This document shows, piece after piece, positions 1 to 9,655 of a DNA stretch of 64,000 nt. How positions within the stretch are numbered: the first letter of the stretch is position 1; every line of letters starts with the position of its first letter. The DNA is from Clostridium jeddahitimonense. GTDB lineage: Bacteria; Bacillota; Clostridia; Clostridiales; Clostridiaceae. Made by a program: the position numbers and the translations under genes. Where the stretch lies: the NCBI GenBank assembly GCA_000753455.2, contig LM994670.1:2326855-2390854 (forward strand), read 5' to 3'. Below the pieces are notes generated by a model. It was not told the origin of the DNA. It did not search any database and saw only the letters and a list, made by a program, of their open reading frames with translations.

Positions 1-466
1 CTAGTGCTCTAGCTGCAATTACTCTTTGTAGTTCACCACCACTTAACTCCGTAACTAACTTATCTCTAACCTTCCATATATCTGCCTTTTCCATAGATTT
101 TTTTACTATATCTCTATCCTCATTATTATATCCTTCGAACCTACCTTTATGAGGAACTCTTCCCATCATTACTACATCATAAACTTTAAATTCGTAATTA
201 ATATGGATATTTTGAGGAACTGATGCTAATATCTTAGCTATTTCTTTTGACTTCATAGAAATTAAATCTTTATTATCTATAAATACTGTATTTTTATTAG
301 GAGATAATAAACTACTTATATTTTTTATTAGCGTAGTCTTACCACATCCATTTGGTCCAATTATAGAATAGAATTTACCTTTATTAAAATTTAAGGTTAT
401 TCCTTTTAATATTTCTTTTTCATCATAAGAAAATTTTATATTATCTATATGTATTAAAGATTTCAT
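1..466 (-). CDS. Corrinoid/iron-complex ABC transporter ATP-binding protein, partial (BtuD/FecE type)
   Basis: The C-terminal end is cut off by the window edge. The protein starts MKSLIHIDNIKFSYDEKE. It has a Walker A motif GPNGCGKTT near residue 38, a Q-loop (SVPQN) and the ABC signature LSGGELQR, the last feature before the edge. It would hydrolyse ATP to drive uptake through the adjacent FecCD-type permease. The start lies 6 bases beyond the permease stop, so the two are translated as one operon. The cobalamin genes upstream in the same run make corrinoid the likely substrate; the sequence alone would also fit heme or siderophore. Confidence 0.9.
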   Translation of the reverse strand, partial: MKSLIHIDNIKFSYDEKEILKGITLNFNKGKFYSIIGPNGCGKTTLIKNISSLLSPNKNTVFIDNKDLISMKSKEIAKILASVPQNIHINYEFKVYDVVMMGRVPHKGRFEGYNNEDRDIVKKSMEKADIWKVRDKLVTELSGGELQRVIAARAL

Positions 467-472
467 TCTATT

Positions 473-1513
473 CTATCCTTTCTTATATTTATTCAATAAG
501 AATATAAAATATGGTGCACCTATCATAGCTGTTACTGCTCCAATTGGCAATTCCGCTGGTGATGCTATAGTTCTGGCTACAGTATCTGCTAATACTAAAA
601 ATATAGCTCCTCCTAGTGCCGCAAATGGGAAGAAATACTTATGTTCCGGTCCAACAATCATACGCACAATATGAGGAATAATAAGGCCTACAAATCCAAT
701 TATTCCATTAAAAGCTGTACTAGCTCCAATAATAAATGAAGATACTATTACTACTCTTTTTACTAGCTTATTAGTATCAATCCCTAAGCTTTTAGCTGTA
801 TCATCTCCTGTAAGAATAATATCTAGGTCTCTAGAATTGATTGTAAGATATATTACTCCTAGTATAACACATGGTCCTACAATAGATATTGTTTTCCAAC
901 TTGATGTACTTAAGCCTCCCATAGTCCAGAAAACTATACTTTCAAGTTTATCCTCATTCATAATCATAAGTGTAGATTGTATTGCATTCATAAGCAAACT
1001 TATTGCTACCCCTGAAAGAAGAATATTAGTTGTTGAAACTCTTCTTCCAACTCTACCTAAAGTATAAACTAAAAAGGTAGTAAACATAGCGCCTGCAAAT
1101 GCACATAAAGTTGTTAAACTAAAGCTAAAAAAGCTACTTCTTAAATCAAAAAATATTGCAATAGTAGCTCCAAGAGCTGCTCCAGATGATATTCCTAAAA
1201 CAAATGGATCTGCCATTGGATTTTTAAATACCGCCTGATAACTTCCTCCTACAACAGCTAAACCCATTCCAACTATAGAAGCCATAACTATTCTAGGTAG
1301 TCTTAGCTTAAATATAATTAGAGCGTGGGTATTAACTTCCCCACCCTCTAATGTGTTACCTATGAAGGGTATCTTTGTAAAAATAGTAGAAAATACATCT
1401 TTAACACTTATTGATGCAGACCCTACAGATACTGCTATCATTGTTAAAAGTATAAAAGCTATAATTAATATCACAAAACATTTCCATTTATTTTTTCTAA
1501 TAATATCCTTCAT
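473..1513 (-). CDS. FecCD-family ABC transporter permease, probable corrinoid importer (BtuC-like)
   Basis: 346 residues with about ten hydrophobic segments, the usual size and layout of BtuC/FhuB/FecCD permeases. Family-typical stretches include LRLPRIVMASIVGMGLAVVG near the N-terminus, NPMADPFVLGISSGAALGA around residue 100, and GFVGLIIPHIVRMIVGPEHK around residue 275, the region that contacts the ATPase. It sits between the binding protein and the ATPase in the order F-C-D. Substrate assignment to B12 or cobinamide rests on the cob genes in the same transcription unit. The start ATG at 1513 lies 21 bases after the upstream stop. Confidence 0.9.
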   Translation of the reverse strand: MKDIIRKNKWKCFVILIIAFILLTMIAVSVGSASISVKDVFSTIFTKIPFIGNTLEGGEVNTHALIIFKLRLPRIVMASIVGMGLAVVGGSYQAVFKNPMADPFVLGISSGAALGATIAIFFDLRSSFFSFSLTTLCAFAGAMFTTFLVYTLGRVGRRVSTTNILLSGVAISLLMNAIQSTLMIMNEDKLESIVFWTMGGLSTSSWKTISIVGPCVILGVIYLTINSRDLDIILTGDDTAKSLGIDTNKLVKRVVIVSSFIIGASTAFNGIIGFVGLIIPHIVRMIVGPEHKYFFPFAALGGAIFLVLADTVARTIASPAELPIGAVTAMIGAPYFIFLLNKYKKG

Positions 1514-1534
1514 AAAACTTTTCCTCTTTATTTA

Positions 1535-2476
1535 TTAATTAAATGCTTCTGGGTGAAGAATCTTAGCTAAAGCTTCTAATCCATCCGCAAGTCTTGGTCC
1601 TTGTCTATTTAACATATTTTCATCAATTTCATATACTTTATCATTCTTAACAGCATCTAAATCTTTATAGAAATCTGTAGTAGTAAATGTAACTTTTGTA
1701 TCATAATACTTTGATAAAACTATCATTTCTGGATTCTTCTCAGCAAGCTTTTCTTTACTATAACTCCAACCTTCTGAATCATCAGCTATATTTTTACCAT
1801 TAGCCATTCTAATCATTTCACCTATGAAAGTATTTCCACCAGCTGTTGAATCTTTTTCTCCAAATCCAACTAAATAATACATGCTTGGCGCTTCTAATCC
1901 TTCTACTTTTTTAGTAACTTCTGCAACCTTATCTTTCATTCCAGCAACAACTTCCCCTGCTTTTGGAGAAGCATTTAAAATTTGTCCTAATGTTTCTATT
2001 GATTTATAAACACCGTCAAAGCTATCTTCTGAATATAAAACTATTGTTGGAATTCCTAATTCATCTAATTTAGCTTGAGCTTCTTCTTTAAAATGAGTAG
2101 ATGCAACAACTAAATCAGGTTTAATTTCTGCAATTAATTCTAAGTTCGGCTTAGTTAAAGTTCCAACTTCTTGTACTTCTAAAGCTTGCTCTGGATAATC
2201 ACAATACTTAGTTCTTCCAGCTAATTTATCACCTTTATCTAAAGAATAAATCATTTCTGTTACATTTGGCCCTAAAGATACAACTGTTTGTGGTTCCTTT
2301 TCAATAACTATTTCCTTTCCATTTGTATCAGTAATAGTTAAAGGATATGTTGTAACTGTTTCCTGTACATTATTTGTGTTTTCCTCTTCAGTTTTCTTTT
2401 CTCCGCAGCTTACTAACCCGAAAGCTAACATAGCTACAATTAACATCATTATAATACTTTTAAACTTCTTTTTCAT
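1535..2476 (-). CDS. Corrinoid-type ABC transporter substrate-binding lipoprotein (BtuF-like)
   Basis: The start is placed at the ATG at 2476, not at the longer in-frame ATG at 2524. An AGGAG site lies about 8 bases upstream, and a lipoprotein signal follows at once (MKKKFKSIIMMLIVAMLAFG, lipobox LVSC). The mature part is a two-lobed helical-backbone binding protein. It has the TroA/BtuF-type opening (VVSLGPNVTEMIYSLDKGDKL) and the GxTKYCDYP loop that often marks corrinoid binders. The first 17 bases overlap the 3' end of cobT, implying coupled translation. It should capture corrinoids at the outer membrane face and deliver them to the permease. Confidence 0.87.
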   Translation of the reverse strand: MKKKFKSIIMMLIVAMLAFGLVSCGEKKTEEENTNNVQETVTTYPLTITDTNGKEIVIEKEPQTVVSLGPNVTEMIYSLDKGDKLAGRTKYCDYPEQALEVQEVGTLTKPNLELIAEIKPDLVVASTHFKEEAQAKLDELGIPTIVLYSEDSFDGVYKSIETLGQILNASPKAGEVVAGMKDKVAEVTKKVEGLEAPSMYYLVGFGEKDSTAGGNTFIGEMIRMANGKNIADDSEGWSYSKEKLAEKNPEMIVLSKYYDTKVTFTTTDFYKDLDAVKNDKVYEIDENMLNRQGPRLADGLEALAKILHPEAFN

Positions 2477-3566
2477 ATTTTTTTCTCTCCTCATATAATT
2501 TTTTATAATTTTCACTTTCATCATTATCTAATCCAGCTTTATCAAAAGTATCCATTTCACTTAAAATCGTTAAAGCTGATTCAATTATTGAAAATGCTAT
2601 TGGGCAACCACTACCTTCTCCTAATCTCATTTTCAAATCGAACATAGGCTCAAGGTTCATTTCTTTATATACTTCGTTCATAGCTTTTTCTGTAGATTTA
2701 TGAGATGAAAACATAAAGTTTTTTACACCTTTATCAATTTTATATGCACATAATGCTGCTGCAGAACTTATAAGTCCATCTATAACTATTGGAATCCTAT
2801 TTTTAGCAGCACCTATAAAGCTTCCACAGAGACTAGCAATATCAAGGCCACCAACTTTACTTAAAACATCTATAACATCGTCTTTGTTAGGATTATTTAA
2901 TTCTAAAGACCTTCTTAGAATCTTCTTTTTATTTTCTAATCCACCTTCTGTCAATCCTGCTCCAAGTCCTACTAATTCCTCTACATCTAAATCTAATAAT
3001 GCTGCTATAACCGCTGTACTAGTTGATGTGTTTCCTATTCCCATCTCTCCAGTACCAATCAAGTTATATCCTTCTTTAACAAGTATATCAACAGATTCAA
3101 TTCCTATGTTTATAGCTTTAATTACTTCTTCTCTCGTAAGTGCTTCTCCTAAAGCCATATTATTAGATCCTTCTCTTATTTTTTTATCTATTACTTTTTT
3201 ATTAGATATTGTACCTTTTACTCCAACATCAATTACTCTTATTTCGCTTCCATAAAACTTTGCTAATATCCCAACTCCAGTGGTGTAATTCGGTAAGTTA
3301 TTCGTCACAATATTTGTAACTTCTTGTGAACATCCACTTACCCCTTCATCACATACTCCATTATCAGCACAGAAAATAAGTATATTTTTCTTTTTAATTT
3401 TATTAAAAACTTCGCCAGTCATTCCTGATATCTTAACAGCTATTTCTTCAAGTACTCCAAGACTTCTAAGGGGTTTGCTTAAACTGTCTAAGTGTTCCCA
3501 TGTTTTATTCATTACTTCTTGGTCTAAAGGCTTAATTTTATTTAATGCATCTTCTAATAAACTCAT
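2460..3566 (-). CDS. cobT: Nicotinate-nucleotide--dimethylbenzimidazole phosphoribosyltransferase
   Basis: 368 residues, close to the family's usual 350. CobT transfers phosphoribose from nicotinate mononucleotide to the lower-ligand base, giving alpha-ribazole phosphate. Recognisable pieces are LDSLSKPLRSLGVLE near the N-terminus, FCADNGVCDEGVS around residue 70, GEMGIGNTSTS around residue 175, and MRLGEGSGCPIA near residue 315, which holds the expected catalytic Glu region. It begins one base after cobD ends and overlaps the binding-protein gene. The cytosolic product feeds CobS. Confidence 0.95.
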   Translation of the reverse strand: MSLLEDALNKIKPLDQEVMNKTWEHLDSLSKPLRSLGVLEEIAVKISGMTGEVFNKIKKKNILIFCADNGVCDEGVSGCSQEVTNIVTNNLPNYTTGVGILAKFYGSEIRVIDVGVKGTISNKKVIDKKIREGSNNMALGEALTREEVIKAINIGIESVDILVKEGYNLIGTGEMGIGNTSTSTAVIAALLDLDVEELVGLGAGLTEGGLENKKKILRRSLELNNPNKDDVIDVLSKVGGLDIASLCGSFIGAAKNRIPIVIDGLISSAAALCAYKIDKGVKNFMFSSHKSTEKAMNEVYKEMNLEPMFDLKMRLGEGSGCPIAFSIIESALTILSEMDTFDKAGLDNDESENYKKLYEERKKYEKEV

Positions 3567-4649
3567 CTAGATTCTCCTAATATTCTCATAGTGTCTTAAC
3601 ATATCCAATAAAACTTCATTATTTTCTCTACTCTTCACTGCTAATCTTATAAAAGAATTATCTAGTCCTCTATAATTACCACATTTTCTTATAAGTATTC
3701 CACTATTTAATGCAAATTCAAACAGCTCCTGCTCTACTACATTATTTAATTTGCACAAAAGAAAATTGCTATTACTTTCAAACACCCTGTTAAATAAACT
3801 AATTTTTCTTAATTCATTTATTAAAAACTCTCTTTCAACCATATTTACATTTAAGGACTTTTCGATATACTCTCTATCCTCTAATAAATATTTTAATGAT
3901 ACAGCAGCAAATGTATTTATATTCCAAGGCAATTGTTTTTCTCTTAGTTTATTTAATATTTCTTTATCAGAGCTTATTGCCCATCCCAATCTTATTCCTG
4001 GTAGTGCAAAATACTTTGTAATTGCTCTAATAAGAATTAAAGATTTATAATTAATTACTTCATCTATAAAGCTATAAGCTTTATCTCCTGAAAACTCAAC
4101 AAAAGCCTCATCAACAATTATTTTTTTCTCATTCACTTCGCAATAATTCAAGATTTTCTTAAATCTATCTTTATCTATGTTACACCCATTTGGATTATTA
4201 GGATTTCCTATTATTATTCCATCACATGATTTTAACTTATCTAAAATATCTTCATAGCTATAAGTCATATCATTATTTAAATAGCTATATTTAATTTCTA
4301 ATCCATATTTTTTAGCACTAATTTCATATTCAGAAAATGAAGGTGCGATAATGCATATACTCCTTAATGTTGATATTGCTAAGTCTAACACCTCTGCAGC
4401 ACCATTTCCTAAGATTATATTATCGTTATCTATAGAAATTTTATGATATTTAATAATAGCTTCCTTAGTAGTTCTATATTGTATATCTGGATAATGATTT
4501 ATTAAGTTTGTTGCTTCTTTTATTCCTTCATAAAAACTATTAGGTACACCTAAAAGATTTATATTTGAACTATAATCTATAAGTTCTTTCCCTTTTAATA
4601 AACCTTCTGTATATATATCTCCACCATGACTAGTTAATGTTTTATTCAT
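3567..4649 (-). CDS. cobD: L-threonine-O-3-phosphate decarboxylase, PLP-dependent
   Basis: 360 residues of the class I/II aminotransferase fold, close to histidinol-phosphate aminotransferases. It opens with HGGDIYTEG and has the nucleotide-proximal GNGAAEVLD and GNPNNPNGC motifs. The PLP lysine is expected in RAITKYFALPGIRLGW around residue 215. CobD makes (R)-1-amino-2-propanol phosphate for the corrin side chain. Position between cbiB and cobT, with a 4-base overlap with cbiB, favours this role over histidinol-phosphate aminotransferase, which is the main alternative from sequence alone. Confidence 0.88.
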   Translation of the reverse strand: MNKTLTSHGGDIYTEGLLKGKELIDYSSNINLLGVPNSFYEGIKEATNLINHYPDIQYRTTKEAIIKYHKISIDNDNIILGNGAAEVLDLAISTLRSICIIAPSFSEYEISAKKYGLEIKYSYLNNDMTYSYEDILDKLKSCDGIIIGNPNNPNGCNIDKDRFKKILNYCEVNEKKIIVDEAFVEFSGDKAYSFIDEVINYKSLILIRAITKYFALPGIRLGWAISSDKEILNKLREKQLPWNINTFAAVSLKYLLEDREYIEKSLNVNMVEREFLINELRKISLFNRVFESNSNFLLCKLNNVVEQELFEFALNSGILIRKCGNYRGLDNSFIRLAVKSRENNEVLLDMLRHYENIRRI

Positions 4650-5614
4650 AAATTAATTACTCCTAATGTAAAAATACTAAAGAGAAAAAATAATATTTCA
4701 CTTACTATCATAAGCTTATTACATTCTTTTATATGCATTCTATTTATAGGCTTTATATTATCACCTATAGTAGGCTTTTCTATTACTTCTCCAAAGTAAA
4801 TATTGGTTCCACCTAATCTTATATCCATTGCTCCAGCAGCTGCTCCTTCAGGATAAGCACAATTGGGGCTTTTATGATTTTTTCTATCTCTTATCATAAC
4901 TCTAACCGCCCTAATAATGTTCCCCCCAACTATTGGAGAGGAAATACACATAGCTATTCCTGTAATCCTTGCTGGTATAAAGTTAGCTATATCATCTAAC
5001 TTTGCTGGAAAATATCCAATATATTTATACTTTTCTGTTAAATATCCAAGCATAGAATCCATAGTATTTATAGCTTTATACATCATTGCTAAAGGTGCTC
5101 CTCCTATAATTCCATAAAAGAGTGGTGCTATTACACCATCTGATGCATTTTCAGCTACAGTCTCCACAGCAGCTCTTACTATTTCACTTTCTTCTAAAGT
5201 CGTTGTATCTCTTCCAACTATATATGAAAGCATAAGTCTAGCTTTATTTATATCTTCGTCCTCTAGCGCTTTATATACCTTCTCACTTTCTACCTTTAAA
5301 CATTTAGCAGCTACTGTTGTATAAAGTAAAAAGCTATTTACTAATATATAAAGTATTTTATTGAAGCTAAATATACTTACTATAACAAACGTAGTTATAT
5401 AGGTAGTTAAAATAAGTATTAGAAAAATAAATCCACCATATTTTTTTAGTTCTTTGTCATTCTTAGATTTTTTTCTAAAGTATTTTTCTAAAGTTGAGAT
5501 AAATTTCCCCATATATATTACTGGGTGTGGAAATCCATATGGATCTCCAATTATAAAGTCAACTACAATTGCTATTCCAATAGATATTAAGTTTAATAGT
5601 AAAAATTCAATCAT
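4646..5614 (-). CDS. cbiB: Adenosylcobinamide-phosphate synthase, membrane protein
   Basis: 322 residues with several transmembrane segments, normal for CbiB/CobD. Family signatures are [19 protein letters not shown] at residues 19-37, [20 protein letters not shown] in the middle with [13 protein letters not shown] following, and a C-terminal [18 protein letters not shown]. The enzyme joins cobyric acid to aminopropanol phosphate, the product of the adjacent cobD gene. Four-base overlaps with both neighbours indicate tight translational coupling in the cobQ-cbiB-cobD-cobT run. Confidence 0.94.
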   Translation of the reverse strand: MIEFLLLNLISIGIAIVVDFIIGDPYGFPHPVIYMGKFISTLEKYFRKKSKNDKELKKYGGFIFLILILTTYITTFVIVSIFSFNKILYILVNSFLLYTTVAAKCLKVESEKVYKALEDEDINKARLMLSYIVGRDTTTLEESEIVRAAVETVAENASDGVIAPLFYGIIGGAPLAMMYKAINTMDSMLGYLTEKYKYIGYFPAKLDDIANFIPARITGIAMCISSPIVGGNIIRAVRVMIRDRKNHKSPNCAYPEGAAAGAMDIRLGGTNIYFGEVIEKPTIGDNIKPINRMHIKECNKLMIVSEILFFLFSIFTLGVINL

Positions 5615-7092
5615 CTTTTAATCCCCATAATCTCATAGATACTATCTATATCTAAACTTTCTCTAACAATAGAAGCTAGTTCATCTATTTCTTTTTCTCT
5701 TATTGCTTCATATTTTGATGACTTCTTTTCAATTAATCCTTTTTCTCTTCTAATAGAGTTTAAAATAGTTTCCCTAAAAGAACTGCTATCTAATACTCCA
5801 TGAAGATATGTTGCCATTATCTTTTTATCTTCACTTATATATCCATCATTAATACTAGCTTCTTCTCCATTAGAACTAGTTAAGTTTACGAAATAATTAT
5901 ATTCACATTTGGCTATTGTTTCTCCCATGTGAATTTCATATCCATATACTTTGTCACCTAAAGAAGTTACACCTTCTGATCTAGTCATAATTTTTTCTGT
6001 CGTTAACTTTGTAATACATGGAATTATACCAATTCCTTTTACGCTTAAATTATCACTTTCAACTTTATTAGGATCTAGTATCTCTTCTCCTAACATTTGA
6101 TATCCACCACAAATCCCTAGGATTCTCCCACTTTTACTATATTTCAATAACTTCTCTTCTAAACCTGAATTTCTTAAGTAAATCAAATCATCTATAGTAT
6201 TTTTGCTACCTGGCAAAATTACCATATCCGGATTTTCAAAATCATGGGCTTTAGAAATAAATCTAATACTAACATCATCTTCTACCTTTAAAGCATCAAT
6301 ATCAGTGAAATTTGATATGTGTGGTAAATGAATAACAGCTATATCTATATCTCTTTTCTTTTCGTTTTTCATAGATGAAGCCATAAATCCATCTTCATCT
6401 TCTAAGTTCAAAGTAAAATGTGGTACAACACCTAGTGTAGGCTTATGGATAATATCAGTTAGCATATCAATTCCAGGTGTTAGAAGATCAATATCTCCTC
6501 TAAATTTGTTTATTATTACACCTTTAACTCTTTCCTTCTCCGAATCACTAAGTAAAAGTAAAGTTCCTGCTAAAGATGCGAATACTCCACCTTTATCAAT
6601 ATCTCCAACAATTATTACTGGAGCATCAACTAGTTCTGCCATTCCCATATTAACTATATCATTTTCTCTTAAGTTAATTTCAGCTGGACTACCTGCACCT
6701 TCCATGACAACAATATCAAATTTTTCTTCAATTTTTTCAAAGTCATTTTTAAGCATAACTTTAAATTCATCTTTTAAATTGTGATAGCCTTTTGCATCAG
6801 TATTTAAATATACTTTACCATTTACTATTACTTGACACTTCCTATCACTGGTTGGTTTTAAAAGAATCGGATTCATATAAGCTTCGGGTTCTATTCCTGA
6901 TGCATAGGCCTGTAACACTTGAGCTCTTCCCATTTCTTTACCATCTAAAGTAATATAGGAATTTAAAGACATATTTTGAGATTTATAAGGACATACTTTA
7001 TACCCATCTTGAGTAAATATCCTACATAAAGCTGCAACTAATATACTTTTCCCTACTGATGATCCAGTACCTTGTATCATTATCTTTGCCAA
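5611..7092 (-). CDS. cobQ: Cobyric acid synthase (glutamine-hydrolysing)
   Basis: 493 residues, full length for CobQ/CbiP. The N-terminal dethiobiotin-synthetase-like ATPase carries the P-loop GTGSSVGKS at residues 8-16, and [12 protein letters not shown] around 130. The C-terminal class I glutamine amidotransferase domain has the nucleophile Cys in [13 protein letters not shown] and the catalytic His in [10 protein letters not shown]. The enzyme amidates four side chains of adenosylcobyrinic a,c-diamide. It is the first gene after the cobalamin riboswitch. AAAGGAGGG lies upstream of the ATG. Confidence 0.95.
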   Translation of the reverse strand: MAKIMIQGTGSSVGKSILVAALCRIFTQDGYKVCPYKSQNMSLNSYITLDGKEMGRAQVLQAYASGIEPEAYMNPILLKPTSDRKCQVIVNGKVYLNTDAKGYHNLKDEFKVMLKNDFEKIEEKFDIVVMEGAGSPAEINLRENDIVNMGMAELVDAPVIIVGDIDKGGVFASLAGTLLLLSDSEKERVKGVIINKFRGDIDLLTPGIDMLTDIIHKPTLGVVPHFTLNLEDEDGFMASSMKNEKKRDIDIAVIHLPHISNFTDIDALKVEDDVSIRFISKAHDFENPDMVILPGSKNTIDDLIYLRNSGLEEKLLKYSKSGRILGICGGYQMLGEEILDPNKVESDNLSVKGIGIIPCITKLTTEKIMTRSEGVTSLGDKVYGYEIHMGETIAKCEYNYFVNLTSSNGEEASINDGYISEDKKIMATYLHGVLDSSSFRETILNSIRREKGLIEKKSSKYEAIREKEIDELASIVRESLDIDSIYEIMGIKR

Positions 7093-7198
7093 TTTTATCC
7101 CTCCTTTAAGTAACGCTCTAAATTATTAGTTTAGCAAGTGAACTATCTACTACGAGCGTATATAAGTAGCAGTTTCCTTTTAATTAGAAATTCTCTAG

Positions 7199-7230
7199 AA
7201 AAAAAAGTAGTACACGGTTAGTGTACTACT
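7199..7230 (-). terminator. Intrinsic terminator, expression platform of the cobalamin riboswitch
   Basis: On the minus strand AGTAGTACAC pairs perfectly with GTGTACTACT around a five-base loop and is followed by eight T. It lies between the riboswitch aptamer and cobQ, where a transcription-attenuating terminator is expected. ACTACT (minus strand, 7328-7333), just after the aptamer, is complementary to the start of the terminator stem and is a possible antiterminator. Confidence 0.85.
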
Positions 7231-7359
7231 ATAGTTAAGTGTATATTTACTTCATATACAACCTCTATTCATCGCATAAAAATGCCAATATTTTTTATTA
7301 GCATAATAAGAAACGAATCTTCTCCCTAGTAGTCTCTCCCTCCGAAAGCTCTTAGAATC

Positions 7360-7525
7360 CATCTAGGCAGGTTTCCTGACTTATGAATCATCCTCACTTT
7401 CACCTTCCCCTAAATCTTAGAGTGGCATGTTTGAAAGTTTGTCCTCAATTACAGTAGCGGGGGCTGTTGTAGCTTTTACTACATTCCCTTTTACCCTTCT
7501 TTTACGAAGGCACCTAAATTTCTAT
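7360..7525 (-). promoter_or_regulatory. Cobalamin riboswitch aptamer
   Basis: Reading the minus strand, the conserved blocks of the class appear in order: GGTGCC, AAAAGGGAAT, ACAGCCCCCGCTACTGT, GCCACT (variant of the B12 box GCCACTG), GGGAAGGTGAAAGTGAGGATG and GTCAGGAAACCTGCC. It lies in the leader of cobQ with its own promoter upstream and a terminator downstream. Adenosylcobalamin binding should therefore shut off cobQ-cbiB-cobD-cobT-btuFCD. The exact ends of P1 are approximate. Confidence 0.95.
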
Positions 7526-7541
7526 ATAATTTTCCTCACTC

Positions 7542-7570
7542 ATTATATTGTAGATATTACAAATTAGCAA
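7542..7570 (-). promoter_or_regulatory. Sigma-A-type promoter for the riboswitch transcript
   Basis: The minus strand shows TTGCTA, a 17-base spacer and a perfect TATAAT (7542-7547). It ends about 20 bases before the first conserved block of the aptamer. This makes the cobQ-to-btuD run a separate transcription unit from cobC-cobU-cobS, whose last stop codon is only 16 bases upstream. Confidence 0.75.
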
Positions 7571-7585
7571 TACTTTTATTTAAAA

Positions 7586-8335
7586 TTAAAATTTACCACT
7601 TAAAGCAATTAATAAGATTAACATTACCAATTCATTATTTGCACCTAAAGAATCTCCTGTTATTCCATTTATTTTAATATCACAATATTTATTAAATAAG
7701 ATAGTTGTAATAATTGATATAACAAGTATCATAAATAATCTTTTTAAATCTAACACAAAAATAGCTATTAATATAAATAATAAATAATTAATTATTACTT
7801 CATTAAAGGTCACAGTATTTATAAATAAATTCCCACTTCCAGTTTTTTTAGCAGCCTTTCCTATATAACTTATCAATACTATACTTACTCTACTAATCAT
7901 AGGTAACAGTATTATTATATAACTTGTTGTATTATTCAATACAGTAGTATATCCTATAAATTTAATTAATAAATTTATTATTATTCCAATACAAGCAAAA
8001 GTACCAATTCTACTATCTTTCATTATCTCAATAATCTTGTCTTTTCCTTTAGTTGCAAAGAATCCATCACAAGTATCACCGAATCCATCTATATGAAACC
8101 CACCAGTAATAAGTATATCTATAATTATTATAAATATTACTGCTATATCTAAACTAAAGAACTTTATTAAAAATGAATATACTACAAATTGAATTACTCC
8201 TATAACTAATCCAACAATAGCAAAAAAATTTGCCCCTCTTTTAAAGTCTGTATTTTCACAAGGTAAAGACTTATTTATAGGAATTCTAGTTAACACTTGA
8301 AGCATAAGTAAAAAATTCTCAAAATATCTTTTCAT
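7586..8335 (-). CDS. cobS: Adenosylcobinamide-GDP ribazoletransferase (cobalamin synthase)
   Basis: 249 residues, a polytopic membrane protein of normal CobS length. The family's acidic metal-binding signature GGFHIDGFGDTCDGFFATKG lies around residues 79-98, and MKDSRIGTFACIG follows. CobS joins adenosylcobinamide-GDP to alpha-ribazole or its phosphate, the last assembly step. It begins 1 base after cobU ends and lies upstream of, not under, the riboswitch. Confidence 0.93.
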   Translation of the reverse strand: MKRYFENFLLMLQVLTRIPINKSLPCENTDFKRGANFFAIVGLVIGVIQFVVYSFLIKFFSLDIAVIFIIIIDILITGGFHIDGFGDTCDGFFATKGKDKIIEIMKDSRIGTFACIGIIINLLIKFIGYTTVLNNTTSYIIILLPMISRVSIVLISYIGKAAKKTGSGNLFINTVTFNEVIINYLLFILIAIFVLDLKRLFMILVISIITTILFNKYCDIKINGITGDSLGANNELVMLILLIALSGKF

Positions 8336-8336
8336 A

Positions 8337-8885
8337 TTACTTTAACCTCATTGGCAAACCACATGCTACTAAATATACTTCATCACTTTCTTTAGCTAGC
8401 ATCTGATTAACCCTTCCTAAAATATCTGTAAAAATTCTACCTAATTTATACTCTGATACTAGTGAAAAGCCTACTTCATTAGTAATTATTACAACATTTT
8501 TATCTTTACTTTTTATCTGCTCTAAGAACTTTAATATTTCATCAATTATTTCTTTTTCTAAAATATTAATTTCATCTTTGCTTAAGTTGTCTACATCCAT
8601 ATATTTATCAAAAATTAAATTTGTTATCATAGTTCCAATACATTCTAACATTATATACTTCTCTTTTATTTCACATACCCTACTATAAAGGTCCTTATAC
8701 CCCTCGATAGTACTCCATAGTTTGTTTCTACTCTCTTTGTGTCTTTTAACTCTCTCCTTCATCTCTTCATCATAAATAATTGAAGTTGCTATATAAGCTA
8801 CATCATTTTTATCTTTTAAAAGACTTTCCCCATAGGAACTTTTACCACTTCTAGTTCCCCCTGTTACTAAAATTATTTTGCTCAT
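8337..8885 (-). CDS. cobU: Bifunctional adenosylcobinamide kinase / guanylyltransferase
   Basis: The start is set at the ATG at 8885, preceded by AAAGGAG; the longer frame to 8927 would overlap the phosphatase gene. The product is about 182 residues, as usual for CobU/CobP. The P-loop GGTRSGKSSYGE is at residues 8-19 and VKRHKESR supplies the histidine region that takes up GMP. TNEVGFSLV and LGRVNQMLA are further family blocks. It activates adenosylcobinamide to the GDP form for CobS. Confidence 0.94.
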   Translation of the reverse strand: MSKIILVTGGTRSGKSSYGESLLKDKNDVAYIATSIIYDEEMKERVKRHKESRNKLWSTIEGYKDLYSRVCEIKEKYIMLECIGTMITNLIFDKYMDVDNLSKDEINILEKEIIDEILKFLEQIKSKDKNVVIITNEVGFSLVSEYKLGRIFTDILGRVNQMLAKESDEVYLVACGLPMRLK

Positions 8886-8896
8886 TTCTTCTCCTT

Positions 8897-9478
8897 TCAT
8901 ATGTGAGTTATAGAATCTATATACCAATTTCCATATTCATATTTAATGATTGATAGATCTCCATTTTTTGATGAAAACTTCCAAAAATGCTCTAAACTTT
9001 TAAGTATGTAACAATAAGAATTTCTTATAAATCCTCCATGAGTTATTAAAAGGACATTCTCAGCTTTTTCATTTTGAATCATCTTAAAAAACTCCTCAGT
9101 TCGCAAATAACTTTCAACTGCACTTTCTCCTAAAGGAATTTTATAATTTTTCCAATCCTCTTCCCAAGCTTTAACTTCGCCACTATACTCTTTACATATC
9201 TCTTCATATGTTTTATTTTCAAATATTCCAAAATTCCTTTCATCTAATCTTGGATCTACTTTACATTTAAAATCTTTTCCTAATATTATCCTTGCAGTTT
9301 CATTACATCTTTTTTTTGAGCTAATATAAACTGAATCAAAGTTAATATCTTTAAGTTTTTCTTTTAAAATCTTAGCCTCTTCTATTCCACTAGATGCTAA
9401 TTCACTATCATAAGCTCCATAATACCTTTTCTCTTCATTACTTTTCGTAGTACCATGTCTAACTAAATAAATATTCAT
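8897..9478 (-). CDS. cobC: Histidine phosphatase, probable alpha-ribazole phosphatase
   Basis: 193 residues of the phosphoglycerate-mutase-like family. The phospho-accepting histidine lies in LVRHGTTKSN (residues 5-14), SSKKRCNETA holds the second arginine, and ITHGG near residue 146 holds the second histidine. In B12 loci this enzyme dephosphorylates alpha-ribazole phosphate or cobalamin phosphate. The role is inferred from its place as first gene of cobC-cobU-cobS; the fold alone would also fit a general phosphatase. Confidence 0.82.
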   Translation of the reverse strand: MNIYLVRHGTTKSNEEKRYYGAYDSELASSGIEEAKILKEKLKDINFDSVYISSKKRCNETARIILGKDFKCKVDPRLDERNFGIFENKTYEEICKEYSGEVKAWEEDWKNYKIPLGESAVESYLRTEEFFKMIQNEKAENVLLITHGGFIRNSYCYILKSLEHFWKFSSKNGDLSIIKYEYGNWYIDSITHI

Positions 9479-9655
9479 TTTTCTCCTTTTAATACCTATA
9501 TTAGAAATTTTACTTTAATTTTATATTAACACCTCTATTAAATCAATTAAGATATTCATGTATTATTTTCTTCAAATTACCAATAATACTTCTATTAGAA
9601 CTTTTTAATATGTTAAAATAAGTTAATTACTAATTTTATAAATGAGAGGTGTGTT

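Noticed and set aside
837..1067. Plus-strand open frame inside the permease gene
   Set aside because: It lies wholly opposite a well-supported membrane-protein gene, has no ribosome site and resembles no protein. The same applies to other long frames opposite cobT, cobQ, the wall protein, tgt, ruvA, hflX, the penicillin-binding protein and the kinases.
8886..8927. Longer start for cobU
   Set aside because: The upstream ATG would overlap the phosphatase gene and lacks a ribosome site, whereas the ATG at 8885 has AAAGGAG and starts the conserved P-loop region.
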